A stretch of DNA of 64,000 nucleotides from Tetrapyrgos nigripes (GCA_013368315.1 JAACJM010000081.1:124001-188000); one strand, 5' to 3'. Counted from the stretch's first letter, positions 36,910 to 50,100 are shown. Made by a program: numbers and translations. Notes: generated from the sequence alone by a model not told the origin.

Positions 36910-37208
36910 GGTTACAAGGCCCTTTAGGGTCTCGTTCTTATAACCTGACGCTCCTGCATATGGCTATGCTCGATGCGTCTCCTATTCAGTCAGCAAGCTC
37001 TGGTCATGCCAGTATGCTGTTTCTTCATTACTGGTGCCATTTCATCACTGGTCACCAGCTGTTGCCACAAAAACGTGTGGTCTGCAATGCCCATTTGACA
37101 TCGATCATCCTGTACACTTGCTCATCACTGCTCACCATCCATGAGGGTTACAGTGTTACGAGGTCCTTTAGGGACTTGTTCTGATAACCTGAGGCTTCCG
37201 TGCATGGC
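36910..37208 (+). repeat. ~58 bp direct repeats of a dispersed element
   Basis: TTACAAGGCCCTTTAGGGTC with following CTCGTTCTTATAACCTGACGC at about 36911-36968 recurs in diverged form at about 37149-37208 (TTACGAGGTCCTTTAGGGAC...). Related pieces in the other orientation lie near 29771-29805 and 58716-58755. This is probably part of a dispersed repeat family rather than a gene; the 126-codon ORF over it looks incidental. Confidence 0.55.
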
Positions 37209-37841
37209 TATGCAAGTTAGATATACGATTTTCTCGAGATTTTCTTACTAATTTCCAACTTGGAATCCAGAACTGAACAGTTGACAGTGCTCATTTAGCA
37301 CTTGCCAATTACTTCCTTTTCTTTGGGCCTCGTCATTGCCACACGCAGTGGTGGCCCACATCTCCTTCATGGAGAATAAGGGGATAGCGGCAGGTACAAG
37401 TCTCCATCCCTTTGCAGAAAAATCCATTGAATTATTGACCCTGAAGAAGTACCCAATGTGGGCCATGGACTGGGTACTGGTCCGTTGCTTGACAAAAGCT
37501 TGACAGGAGAAGGTGCAGTGCCGTGTCTGCTGTGTCGACAGACCTATTCAAATACTTAGAATAAGACTCGTCCCATAAATAATACGACTTGTAATGAAGA
37601 GAAGGAAAAAGGTAAGGCGTCCTGCTCATCTAGAACGACTCCTGTTTCGATCATCACATACCTATGAACATTAACTTTCGAAGCAGGGAGTGCCTTCTCT
37701 TCGTGCCAGGTCTGAGTCGCTGTATTTATTTTAACCAGTTCAGGATGCTGACTCTCTCAACTTCCATGTTAAGCATGTGCATGAACGTACAATAAAGAAA
37801 CTCATCACAGAGGCAATACTGAAATCAAGCAGTGGCAAGTT

Positions 37842-40800
37842 TAGGGCTCCAACCGAATACTATTAAATACTGTTATAACTGGTTAATAACAGGTTAAAAT
37901 AATAACAAGTTATACCTGAGCCCAGTAACAGGTATTAACTGTTATAACCTGTTAGTAACTGGTAGCCACCTGCCAGCAATTTCCGAAGAATGGCATCACA
38001 TCAGGACGGCGGTCCATCGAGGTTGAGCTGGACCTGAACATCAGATTCCTGCACAAAATCTTTTCCCTGACAACCATACTGCCACCTTTCCTCTTTTGCG
38101 CTAGCTTTGGGCAGAGCATGTATGAATCAATGAGCACTGTATAATGTCGCAAAATGATCTGTGAGGTTGAGCTGGACCCGAGCATCAGAGTCCTGCACGA
38201 AATCTTTTCCCCGACAGCCATACCGCCACCTTTCCTCTTTTGCGCTAGTGGATGGCGATGAGGCTCTTATAAAACAGTGACAAGCTCGCTTAAATTCTTG
38301 ACCATCAACATGGACCATCCTAGAATCTTTGAAGCTGCGCACAGGACTATGGAAGTCATTGCTCATAAGAAGTACTTAGACACTAGTAAGCTTATCATTT
38401 TTTACTTGTTTCTTACGCATATTATGCACTTACAGTGATATATTACTCTAGGTCCAAGGCCAGAGTGTGCTCGACCTGTTCTCAGTCCAACACAGTCTTG
38501 TGCAATAGCCAGACATGGCCTGAGCTGGTTTTTGTCACTTTTTATAATCACTTTCACTCCGCTTATTTTTCCGTATGCTCTCCACCATGCAAGCAACTTC
38601 GAGAATGAGGGAATTGATGGGTTTGGGTTATTCTGCATCAACAGTGTTGCCGTGGGTATGTTGGGATTGTATGGCTATATGCTCCTACTTTTGCTTGTCC
38701 TAGGTGCGTATCTTTGTTCTCCGAGTTCTACTCACGTTGTTCTATCTGCTCAACGAAATATGTAGCCCACGTATTTGCTCCAGACTGGTTACTTTTTCAT
38801 CGGGTCCAACCTTTTCTTTCCTTGAGATATCATCGTTCACATATATGATATATCACATATGCGTCTTGATCGCTTTCGACGCCTCACACAAGCCCAACTG
38901 TTCACTGTATTTGCTCAAGGCTTCGGAAACAAGTCTATTCCAATCCGTAAGCACTTGCGTTCCAAGTAAACCTTTCTCCCAGTATTCATATGCCTTTCTT
39001 TCAGTTGTCACCTCAAATATGAACGTAGCTGACATCAAAAACTACCTGATTCACCAACGATACGTACCGGCTGAGCTCTGGGGTAAAACCTGGACAATGG
39101 TAACGATCCCAGGGCGATTAAAACCCATCAATGATGATGATACCTTTGCCTCATTGGCAGTGGGCCCATTATCGCACGTTCAGTTTAGGGTGCTAATATC
39201 TGGTGGAGCACCAGAGACAGGTGTGGATCGGTTCAGTCATTGTGTTGTGTAGTCTAACATTGTTGCTGTAGAGAAGGAATCAATACCAGCCACTGGTCCC
39301 TCCACAAAAAGAAGAGCTTCGCAATCAAACCAAGGTATGTTGAATAGTTATTACTTTTTGAACTGAATTTGATAATTCTTCAAGTGAATGACACATCCAT
39401 ATCAACTGGAGCTTTTCAAAAGAAGCGTAAGAAGGACGAACCAGATCCTTCCCTCATGCTTGACACCCGGCGGACCCGTAAAATCGACAAGCTGCAAGCT
39501 GCACTGGTATTTCAGCGACAATCCAACAACACAGATGATACAAAGACAAATCAAACTGCCTCACGCTCCAAGCCATCAGCGACACGAAGCCGTCCCACTG
39601 TTGCTAGTTCTTCAGGAATTGATGTTTCTTTCAGTTCAGAGGTATTTCTTTCCCAATTTCATGATATCACTCTCAACGTGTATTTGTGTTTATGTCCAGT
39701 CAATCACTGTAGAGCGTATTTGGACAATCATTACTGAAATTGCTGGCCTCTCGAAATCGCTTCCCAATAGTGTTCCTATTGGTCTACCCAATGGGAAGAT
39801 TGCTTTGAGTTTTGTGGAGAATGCTGAGTCACCATGGGAAGCGTTCAATCACTTTTTTGATAGGGCCTTTGGTGATGACACAAGGGACGCGAATGGCCGG
39901 CTCCAATATATGTCTCGGGGGGAACATGGTATGGATTCCGTCAATCGTTACCTTGCTTCACTGTCCGAGGATCAGTTGGATACCATGCCACTTGTTCCCA
40001 CTCACCTTAAGCTTGTACGCTTGCGGGATGAGCTTAGGTACTTGATATCCGATGTGATCACTCATGAATCCAACTCTAACAGACACACCAACTTGAATAA
40101 GACTTTGAAGAAACCCCCTCAGACTATAGACAAGGAGTACAAGCCTCCGAAACACACTCGCGAGTTATCCATTGATGATGTTCCGATGCTGATTTTTGAT
40201 GCTGATGGGAATGAGATAGTGCTGGGCGACAAGGATATTGAGCTCGCTGATACAGAGGTGATTGATTTAGACGAGAATGGGTCGGACTTGGACAGTGATA
40301 AGCGAAAAGGAAAGGATAAGAAGTGCAAGAAAGTAAGTGAATACCACTCTCGATTGACAGGTTCTGATTCATGGTTGATCAGGTCTCTGCTGAACAAGCC
40401 ATTGACGTCAACATGAGTGACACTTCTGATGGTGAGACAGCACTACGAGGGGTTGAATCGAAGGAGAAAGCAAGAAAGGGCGGGTGACGTGGTCCAACGT
40501 CAGATACTTTGGACTATTTCTCGCAACCTAAGTGAAAGAATGGTACATGGGTGTTCTCATGTAAAATCTGCAATTCGTATGTCACTTATCTCTTGAGGAA
40601 CTCAAGCTGAATTTATCTTCTTCATTAGAATACGCAGTGTTCCAGCAATGCCAGGTTGTAGCTTGTATTATGATGAAAACCCCCGTCCATCATTGTCGAA
40701 CTTTACTTCTCATGTCAAGCAGCATCGTAACAAAGGAGAGATCAAGGAAGGAAAAAATGACGAGGAAATACCTGAGGAGATGGGTCAGGGTAGTCGGAAG

Positions 40801-43225
40801 GTAATGGAACAGTTCCTTGAGGCTGGAAAGGAGAATCCAGGGAACGAGCCTACCTATCAAGGCTTTCTACAAGTTTTCTCAGCATGGATCTTTGAAGATG
40901 ATCTTGCATTCACGGCGGGAGAAAGTCCAGCCTGCAAGCGCGTTTTTGACTATCTGAAGATTAAGTTCAAGCTTCCGACTGACACTACGGTTCGCAAAAC
41001 CCTTGACTCAATTGTGGAATCACTGCATAGCAGTGTTGTGAGAGAAATATCAGTATGTTTCCTAGTCTTCTTTGGGATTCTCAGTTCATTTATTAAGCCT
41101 TAGCGTGTTCAATCGAGGATTTCCTACTCAACTGATGTTTGGACAAATCGCCAGATGATCTTTAGTTTCTCTGGTGTCATTGCGCACTGGATCAATGATG
41201 ACTGGAAGTTAGTTGAGCGCTTGGTTGATTTCAAGCACCTTGAGAGCCAAGAGCATGCAGGAGAGTATACAGTGAAGGCATTCATTCAATCTGCATCGAA
41301 GCGTGGAGGTTTGAATAAGATAAGTGTTGACCACATGCTTTTGAGGGCCATCATCTCATGTTTCTTTACTTCTTAGCAATTGTTATGGACAATGCTTCGG
41401 CATGTGACTCTATGGCAAAATTCCTCCAGAAACTGCTCAATAGAAGATATCAAGACCTTCAGGTGCATGTCGAGAATAGTCGCATCCGGTGCCTTGCACA
41501 TGTCATCAATCTCATTGTCCAGGCAATATTGAAAGTTCTCGAGGAGGCAGAGTCGAGCGATGATGTGGATTACTATCTACTTCATAAAGATCAACCCATT
41601 CACTATGATGAGAATGATGACGAAGAGTTGAAGGCTATGGAGGCAGAGGAGGATAATACGGAGGCTGGTGGGGAAGGTGATGAATCTGATGATGACGATG
41701 AGACATCTGACTTGAAGAATGCTCAGAGTCTGAGCACTTTGAAACAAGTATGTATTTTATATCTGCTGAGAGGTACATACATTTGCTGAATTAATCATCT
41801 AGCTTCGTCTGATTACAACAAAAATTGTTTCGTCACCTCAGCGACGCGCCAGCTTTCGAAAGATCTGTAAACGCATCTACCCGACCGAGAAGAATGAGAA
41901 AGACACACCGCTAGCGAAACTGATGGTCATCAGAGATGTCCGAACACACTGGAATTACACTCATGCGATGATTCGACGAGGCCGTTTGCTACGTAGTGTA
42001 TGTGAATGTCTGATTTCTTTCATTTTGTCACTCAAAAGGTCTCTCAGGCAATCAATGAATGGGTGCTCAAGCACGAGGATCTTTTAGATCTTCGTATTTC
42101 AAAGGAGGACTGGGCAGAGTTGGAATGAATTGAAAAACTTCTTGAGGTCAGTGTTCTATGGAACTACCATAATATACAGTATGTCAACGCCTAATGATTG
42201 TGTTCTCTCAGGTCTTCACTGAAGTTACAAACTTGATGTCTCACGCGGACATGCCAACCTTGCCGTTTGTGCTTCCCATGTATCGACATATGGAGAAAAA
42301 GCTTCAGACTTTGAAAAAAGGTCTAACGCTGCCTCCTGTCTTTAGTACCGCACTCAATGCTGGACTTCTAAAGCTCAATAAGTATTATGACCTTGCACGC
42401 ACAAATCAATTCTATGTCATAGCAACTGGTGAGTATCAGGCAATGCGTTCCGGATGTCTATACATTGAACAACAATTTTTTCCAGTATGCCATCCGACAT
42501 TCTGCCTGAATTGGTTTGGAAAGCGTCATTCAGATGAGTATCAGCAGGCGAAGGCCCTTTTTGAGCATGTCTATGAGTCCTATTCTCAGGCTGTGCCTGT
42601 GGGCTCGAACAGCGTCTCTCCAAGAAAGCCAAAGAAGACATCTGGCAATGACAAACTCTTTGAGTCTCTGTGGAATGAAATGCCATCTGATTCAGAAGAC
42701 GAGAGCTTGCCTGATATACAGGGTAGCTCTAGCCAAACATCAGATGAATTAGAGCAATATTTTTCTGGAGAGGGAGGGCAAGGTGAAATGAAAAAGCCCT
42801 TGCAATGGTGGAAGGTATTCTAGATTTTTATGGCTGTGTTGAATCCTATTCATGTTTTCCCGTAGACTCACTGCAAGACCACTGAAGATCAGCGTGGATT
42901 TCCAATCATATCACGCATAGCCCGTGACTTTTTGGCCATTCCAGGAACAAGTGTATCTGTTGAACGGCTATTCTCGAAATCGCGTCACCTTTGCTCTGAT
43001 GTGCGCTCATCAATGAAAGCCGAGACTACCACTCAAGCGATGTGCGCAAAGATCTGGTTGAAGGATGGACTCTTTGAATTTCACTCCCATAAGCTTATTT
43101 CACACAAAATTCGGTCGTCGGAAAAATCTGTTAGTAACTAGTTATAACATGTTATAACATAGTATACCTGTTACTTATTAGTTACCTCGAGAATTGTAAC
43201 AAGTAATTAACAGGTTGGAGCCCTA
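37842..43225 (+). mobile_element. Full-length hAT transposon (5384 bp)
   Basis: 13 bp perfect terminal inverted repeats TAGGGCTCCAACC (37842-37854) and GGTTGGAGCCCTA (43213-43225), flanked by an exact 8 bp duplication GGCAAGTT (37834-37841 and 43226-43233). Both ends continue with TGTTATAACTGGTTA-like words that may be transposase-binding subterminal repeats. An ~86 bp segment of the left region is duplicated at an offset of 144 bp (about 38020-38105 and 38164-38249). It carries one plus-strand multi-exon transposase gene. The element lies about 225 bp from the border of the right segmental-duplication copy. Confidence 0.93.
38310..43141 (+). pseudogene. hAT transposase, multi-exon, with at least three in-frame TGA stops
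   Basis: Exons traced by splice sites: 39005-39220, 39272-39334, 39385-39641, 39700-40332, 40383-40576, 40629-41052, 41104-41323, 41377-41747, 41803-41997, about 42039-42144, 42212-42429, 42486-42816 and 42867-43141. A possible first exon starts at the ATG at 38310, but the 5' part is unclear. Landmarks: BED-type finger CKICN...HVKQH across 40576/40629; ISYSTDVWTN and VMDNASACD, with the acidic residues of the RNase H-like core; RCLAHVINLIVQ; DVRTHWNYTHAM; IATVCHPTFCLNWF; and the C-terminal dimerisation motif IARDFLAIPGTSVSVERLFS. TGA codons at 40485, 40533 and 42126 break the frame at places where CGA or TGG would be expected, so it is probably inactive while its ends could still be mobilised. 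Confidence 0.87.
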
Positions 43226-43593
43226 GGCAAGTTGCGCCGCCGATAATTAGCCAAATCATTTTATATTTAATGGGGATGCAGGAGCTTCCCCTCGTCCAGG
43301 ACTGCCCATCAAGCATCTGCAATGGTCAGAAACGAATTTCTCGTCGTTGGTACCTTGGAAACGAGTTGAAGCGCATATCTTGTACACGGAAGAGAGTGGT
43401 GTTGTGAAACGGACATCATTGGAAAGTGATCCGTCCTTCAAGTATTTAGGGAAATGCCAGTATATAGTCATACTCGAGATATAATGATACAACGTAAACA
43501 CTCGGACTATCAGTCAGCCAGCCAGAGAGGAAAAGAAGAGTACAATGCGACGAGTAAAACCCGAATAGAAATGTAAAGTAGTAGATGAAATTT

Positions 43594-44907
43594 TCAAGAT
43601 GGTATTATACTGAATCCTGCCGAAAAATCAGTGGGTTGGTCACAATGCAAATAAGAACCCCCTTGATTGAACGGGACGACAGAATTGTAGCAAGTGAGCG
43701 TGCCCGACTGGAGGAAGACGAACGCAGTTACACATCCGCGGGTGTTTCGGTCAGCATAGCACGACCCCAGACAGGTGTTGATAGCGTCCGCGTAGTCATT
43801 TTTTGATCCGGGGTCATTGGTGAGTACGTAGTCTCTGTATCTGGTGCCATAACTGCAACCAGGGAAAGTACCCGGCTGGGGATTGGTGAACTGGTACGCA
43901 ATGCCGGCTGTTTGGGACTGAGTGGCAGCAGTTGTCGTCGTCGTCGTTGTCGTCACGGTCGTGCTCGCTGTGGTGTGGGCTGTCTGGGTAGTCGTAACGG
44001 TGTCAGTTGCCGTCGTGGTGATGGATACGGAGGCGGTTTCGATGAGGTTGGAGGTGGAGGTCACGGTTCCTGCAGGAACAGTGACGGTAGTAGTGGGAGT
44101 GACAGTCTGCGGGACGCCGACGGTGGTGGCCTTGGTCGTGATAGCTGTGACAGTGGACGTCTGCACAGGCCCCAGGAAGCAATCGCACGCTGTCCTAGCG
44201 ACGTCAAGTGCAACCTTCTTGAGAGAGTTGGGGCATCCTGGGTAGACGTCGCTTAGGTTGGAGGAGCCACGTTTGACTGGGGTCACGGGGGAGTAGGTGT
44301 ATGTAATTCTGAAAGTACTTGTGAGCGTTTGAAGATGGATCAGAGGAAAATCGAAAACTCACATTTTCGAAGTATAAGTTGTAGTCGTTGAAGTAACAGT
44401 GGGCATATCAGTGAAGGTCGAATCGGTTTCGGTTGTATCGACGGTAAACGTCGTGGTGTCCGTAGAGGTGACGGTGGAAGTAATGGTCGCAGTACTGGTG
44501 GCCGTTTGTTGAACGGTGTTGGTATCAGAACTGACAGTGAGGGTGGCGGTTGATGCAGTCACGAAGCCAGTGCTGGTGCCGGTCTGAGCGACGGTGGTGC
44601 GTACCGTGGTGATCGGGTTAGCACCCGAACGGCCCAGGATTTTCATGCAAAGACGGTTGGCGTCCTTGTACTGACTGAGAGCGCCGTTGATCTGTGTGAT
44701 CAGGGAAGAACTGCAAGTCTTCGGGGATGCGCGTGTTGTGAGGTGCTGGAGTTGATCATGCACGCGTTGATCCTCAGGTGCCACGTTCAGGGCTGCGCGT
44801 CCTGCGAGGTGTTGGCGTTGATCCCGAGGTGCCACTCTCGGGGAAGCGACCAGGGCTGAAGCGTTGGAAACGAGGAGGACGAGTGGGAGAAGAGGGAGGA
44901 AATGCAT
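43594..44907 (-). CDS. Secreted Thr-rich protein with a Cys-rich C-terminal domain
   Basis: Two exons, 44907-44363 and 44308-43594, around a 54 bp GTGAG...TTTCAG intron; 1260 nt, 419 residues. The N-terminus MHFLPLLPLVLLVSNASA is a clear signal peptide. It is followed by two similar short blocks (RDQRQHLAGRA and DQLQHLTTRA), a Cys pair (TCSSS, LCMK), and long Thr/Ser/Val tracts such as STATITSTVTSTDTTTFTV and TTTTATDTVTTT that are probably O-glycosylated. The last ~100 residues hold seven Cys in GTFPGCSYGT, TCLGSCYADRNTRGC, LTCYN and HCDQ; the pattern resembles extracellular Cys-rich modules of fungal wall-associated proteins (WSC or PAN-like), but I cannot fix the family. There is no obvious GPI signal at the C-terminus (SIIPS). 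A role at the cell surface or in the wall is inference. A broken paralogue lies at 10846-26178. Confidence 0.82.
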
Positions 44908-45390
44908 CGCAGGAATGTGCTGATGAGGACTACCATGTCCAGACTTGCCTGGTTTTATAGCAAACTACCTGGCTCCTAAGGAAGAAGGGTTGAGTGAGGC
45001 TGTAGCGAGACCTTCTGAGACAACTTACAGCAAAGTTTTTCCCTTTCGATCATCTTGAAGATCAGGGGCCTGGTGATAATCGTTGTTGGACCGAAGCCTC
45101 CTCTCGTGGAATTCTGTATCTGCCTGCATTTTTTTCCCTGTCAATTTACGCGCAATTAGAAGCTTTCGTGGATTACTCACCTGCTGGTCATCCTGAAAAT
45201 GACCCAAGTCACTCTTCAAAAGAGGTCAATGGGATCCTAAGCGAAAAGCAGTGCTCCTGAGTTCTGATCGAGGGTTACCCCTGGAGTCCCCGCCGACAAC
45301 CGACGCATGTGCTAGCGAGGCCAGACCCGATTCAGAGCATTGAAAGGTCAGACCTGGATTCCTCCTGCTGGGTCAGTAATCTTAGAGGAG

Positions 45391-45880
45391 TGGGGTGAAT
45401 GCCAAGACGGAATTTGGCGTGAGTCCTTGAGGGGGTTCGGTGGAGTTTGAGATTGGAATAGAAAAGGGGAACCGCCAAATGAAGCAGACTGACGGTCGCG
45501 GAGAGCTATACTTGCAGCAGTCGATTGCTCGACCTAGGAAAGAAGTCTGTCAGTACCTCAATGGTCATGCGAAAAATGAACGGATGATACACGTAGTCGT
45601 TCGGCGGAGTTCGGGACATTGAAGTCGTCCAGATAGGATTATTGCATTGTACGCTCGACGAGGTATCTGTTACGGAGTTCATCATCTTTGTCTCAGGTGA
45701 GTCGGAGTGAATGCCAAGACGGAACCCGAGGTCAACCTTCGGCGGAGTTTGGGATGAGGGGACGCGAATGAAGCAGACTGACGGTCGCGGACAGCTATAC
45801 TTGTAGCAGTCGATTGCTCGACCTAGGAGAAGTGTGTCAGTGTCTCAATGCTCATATGAAAAATGCAAGGATGATCCACG
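45391..45880 (-). repeat. ~180 bp tandem duplication upstream of the Thr-rich gene
   Basis: About 45391-45600 and 45704-45880 share GTGAATGCCAAGACGGAA, GAAGCAGACTGACGGTCGCG and GCAGTCGATTGCTCGACCTA with an offset near 313 bp. The other segmental copy (10510-10760) has one version only, so the duplication or its loss happened after the two copies separated. Confidence 0.7.
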
Positions 45881-46397
45881 TACCTGCTATGAACTGTCAA
45901 CACTACTCGTCACCTCAAAGCGGACTTCCTCGTCCTCGCGTTCCATCTCATTCCATCCATTGCAGTCCAACTGGCAGCACCACTTCTCGCACCCATCCAG
46001 CCAGTTCATACGTTGAGACTACTCCGAGAAATGCTAGGATCCGACTCGGGTAAACACGCCAATATCTTGAGCAGTTCTGGAGGTTTGACATGCTTGCAGC
46101 CGGGGTTTGACCAATACCAGTGACTAGAAGAAAGAAACGACCGACGAGAGGAAAGACATCACTGTCAGCAATCCTTTAAAGCCCAGAAGAGCGTATCGAA
46201 CGCACCATATGTTGGCGAGAAAACACCCGCCCAGGTAACCATATTCCTGCGCCGTGATACATCAATACCGAAGAAAACAGTCATCCAACAGATACCAACT
46301 GACCCAATGCAATCTCAAGCCTTTTCTTTTATTCAAGTTGTCCATCACTAGTTATAATCCGTACGTTTTGCGTTGATAGTTGTAGGTCCTGATGAGG

Positions 46398-47050
46398 CTA
46401 GGGCTTTACGGGTCCATAGCTACTCAATGAGTTAGCTGGGAGGATGCTAGTCGAATTTATAGGTGTAGAGGAACCCGGGAAGCGGCCCAAACTCGTCCAG
46501 AACGGCCAGGACTTGGCTGCGTCGTTGGATAAGGGTTTTGGAGTCCGAATTGATGAGTGGTGTTGTAAGAGGGACACCTGGAGGATAGAAGAGAAGGGAG
46601 AGTTAATAAGATAGTGAAGTAGAAAGAGAGAAATGAGAGAAGAATGTACACAACGCATCACAGGCCAGACTTCGAGTTGGGGACCACAACAATTATCTCC
46701 TATACACCAACGAGGCAACACCAAGCCAACCACCTTACAGCAAGAAGCAGAGACGAATAAATCGACCTGATCCGCCCTAGAATCCTCCAGAACCAGAGAT
46801 ACTTCGTACGTCTCACTTTTGCACTGTTGATGAGGTGTCGCCTCACACGCGTCCAGCGTTGGCTTTATAGCTTTCAGATACCTCGAAATCAGGTTTGGCG
46901 TTGTCGAATACCCCGAAAACGAGTTCAACATCGGTAGAGATAGATTAGAGGTGTAAGGGATCGTCTTTGTTTATCCAATCCAGACGGTACGAAGAGAAGC
47001 GAAGAGAAAGATGTGAGCTTGACCGCAGATGGTCCAGACTGACATGTAGT
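46398..47050 (-). pseudogene. Duplicated, unrecognised gene remnant (right copy)
   Basis: Counterpart of 9040-10005. It reads ...TDVELVFGVFDNAKPDFEVS..., then a TGA after NAGRV caused by one extra base relative to the left copy, then ETYEVSLVLEDSRADQV... to GDNCCGPQLEVWPVM. After an intron-like gap (ending TATCCTCCAG) it gives SKTLIQRRSQVLAVLDEFG and PLPGFLYTYKFD before a stop. Comparing copies shows which residues were under constraint, but the family remains unknown to me. Confidence 0.4.
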
Positions 47051-47130
47051 TAGATGGCGGGAAAAGTGATTCAGTAATGCGAGAAGGCGCACCTGGGTCA
47101 AGTGCATAGAACGAGAAAAAATGGCCCACA

Positions 47131-50100
47131 CCCCCTTCATACATATCGAATCGATAAATGAGGCGACATGATGGATTTGGAAGTTGCGGTCAGAGTCTGA
47201 ACCAAGGCATTGCCGGCGCCGGATGGCAGGCAAAAATGATGATAAAGACTATGTGCTCGCGTGCCACCGAGACTTGCCCGAGGCGCATCGAGTCGCGTCA
47301 AGATCGCGTCAGGAGCGGTCGCAATCGCGGATAAAAGGGCTTCAGGTTCATTGGTTGTTGTACGGCTTGAAGAAAAGAAATTTTTGAAGCGAGTACGTAT
47401 TGCTATGTTACCTTATGATACTGTGTTACTACTAACCCAGAGTGTGGCATTCGTTGAATATCAATTTCTGAGAATGGTCTGGACCGCAAGATCCACCCAA
47501 GTCGGATGGTTTCAGCGATTTCAACGTATCCTGACATTTGATATGGTTTAGAATGAGGTTTGAGGTTCCTAGTAACAATCGGTACAAAGAACATTTTGTA
47601 CGTCAGTCTCTAGGAACCTCGAAGCAGAATTTTTGGTTTCAAGTTATCCACCGGGACATACGATCAAGTGGTCCGTATGTCGAGATCTCTTTAGTTGTCC
47701 GGCAGGAGATCATGATGATGATGATGATGCTAGTGTGCAGTTCATTTGAACAGCGTTACTAATCCAGGCATCATGATAGTTGGCGACCAGTCACACTGTG
47801 TTGCAATCATTTGTTCTAATACTATCGACTCACAGGTGTGCTATAAGGAAGAGTGTCATTCCGTTGATTTTCTAAGTGGGTCAACACCCAGCTACGTCCG
47901 ACTCCTCCCGAAGGATCTTCCCTGCATGACGACCATGTCGATTCTCGAAACTGACCCAGTGTCGCCATACTAGTGCCAAACCTGTGGCCATCGTGACGAC
48001 TGTTTCGGTATTTGAATGCGATATACTATATATCTGTAAATATCCGTCCCAGATTTATCCCATACACTCAGATAGTAAATAATATTTTGAAATTCTGAAC
48101 ATACAAGCATACGAAATAAGTATATATATACCCACTGGACATACCCCCGCAACAAACGGGCGGTTCTGCAGGAAACACAGCCGGGAAACCGCCTGTATCG
48201 CGTGAAGTCGTAATTGAAAACAAAGAGTACCTGGGTAGTGCGAACGCATGCATATGCACTAGAATGTATACAGACCTGACCTGGGCCCGGCGGTAAACAC
48301 AGGTATGTATAGAACGAACAACTTGATTGAAAAGCCCTTCAATAACCGTTAGAGTGCATGTACGCCACTATGTATACTGCTTATACATTTTAAGAGGTCT
48401 TCGATGTTATTCTCTCAGAATCCTTACTCTCGAAACATCAACTTGAATCAATATGTCGCCCGAGTTTTCGTCATTTTATTCTTTGAACGAAACACGGTGG
48501 CTTCTCAGCGCTCAGCCTCCGGGAATCCACCCACGTCCCAGTGCCACCTGAGCCATTCGGGACGGTCTCCCGTATGTTGTGACTGTTCGTGGAAACATCA
48601 ATGCATCTCCCGAGTTATACATACCGAGACAGAAATAATTGACGGTGTATATCGGGCGTTAGACTCATAGAAGCCAGAAGCCCAAGTCCGTGGTAAATGC
48701 TAAATATATCCCACCGATTCGAACGAAGTTTGATACACTGTTCTTCTGACCTGACCCTCACTGTCGGACATCAGCTGTGAGCCTGTGGCAGAAACAATAT
48801 CCGAGCTCAATAATATATCGGTGGTGATTCGGATATCCAGACACTGATCATGAATCACTGGCATCCTCAGCAACGGTATCTGCAGTCATGAATGGTTCAA
48901 GAATAACGACCCCTCTAACAGTGGCTACCTGTGGCTTTTTTCACGGAGTTTGACTTGAAGTTCTTGTACTTATTGGGTTACTATAAGGAGGAACGACTCC
49001 GAGGAATTAGTGATTCTGTGATGAGTCCTACTTGGGGTAAATCTTACCATTTTCGGCAACTTTTGAACTTGGCCAAGGCTCAATAGCGAATGTTCACCAG
49101 CGGTCTGGGGAGCTTATGCCCTGATCATCTTACTAACTTGGCCACTTCGAGCCTGAGGTTGCTATCGGGTACGGTTTGTACTGTATTACTAGGTAAAAAA
49201 GGAAGTGTAGGTACGCAGGTAATAAGTACTGCATCAACGCTTCAACACTCACCGGAGCACTGACATGCGCAGCGAGCGATTTTAGCGAAAAGAGTACTCA
49301 ACAAGGAGAAAACGATGCGCCGCAGCACGGCAATGGTACGTATTGAGCAGCGCTCGATACTGGACCGTAGCTGACGTCGCCGATAACAATTTCGCAGATT
49401 TCTTTTCAGTAAAAGTCAATGTGGCTGGTCGTCAAGTTGTCGTACATAGAGCCAGCCACCCCGGTGTTGTCATCTAGAGCTGACCGAGTCAAGTAATTAG
49501 ACAAATATCTTTACTTTTACTTTGCTTCTTCCTCGACGAAGTTTACACGACTGGGTGACTTCTGCTTTGCCTCGAAGTAGGAAATTCGGATGTGAGTTAA
49601 AGTTTAAAGGGAAGACCACTCAGGATTCTGAGGACATGACAAAGTAAGCAGCAAAAATGAGAAAAGGGATCCACATCCCACTACAAAATCTGAACGCTCT
49701 GGAAGTATTCGCGAGGACACGAATGGGCTAGACCTTTCAAAGCTTCAGCTTCACCGCCGATGTACTTAAAAAAGGAATTTTCTCCGCGGCGTTTGCGCCA
49801 CGAGGAGACCACGTGGAAATAAACCGGCCAGCGATTTTGACCCTTCTCCTCCTCCAGTCCGTGACGCGTATACCGGAGTAGTAGCAGCTCTTGCTCCTGG
49901 GATTCAGTAAGTACTTCGTTTGGTCTTCTGACAATACTTCCTGAAGCTCTCTGAGTTTTAAAGCATAGCTAGTCGGGAATGATAATAAGTAACCAGCAAG
50001 CCAGCAAGGCTGCATTAAGCTTTGCGAACGTTCTGGTGACATGTACATGTGTCAATCGCAGTTTTTTCGAAACATAGGGCCGTCATCGTTTGTTCCGAAT

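Larger units (their letters stand above)
43450..47130 (-). repeat. Inverted segmental duplication, right copy
   Basis: Reverse-complement counterpart of 9270-11195 plus 25701-26340. It keeps the complete Thr-rich gene with its promoter side, the second gene remnant (46.4-47.1 kb) and a tandem duplication (45391-45880) that is single in the left copy. Similarity fades near 43450 on one side and near 47130 on the other. Confidence 0.82.

Noticed and set aside
36804..37184. 126-codon ORF as a gene
   Set aside because: It runs over dispersed direct repeats, has no family features and crosses low-confidence sequence.
38532..38765. Membrane-protein ORF inside the hAT element
   Set aside because: The hydrophobic run is probably an intron or UTR read in frame; hAT elements do not carry such a protein and no splice structure supports it.
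49737..50048. 103-codon minus-strand ORF upstream of the monooxygenase
   Set aside because: No motif, no splice context and composition like the surrounding non-coding sequence.
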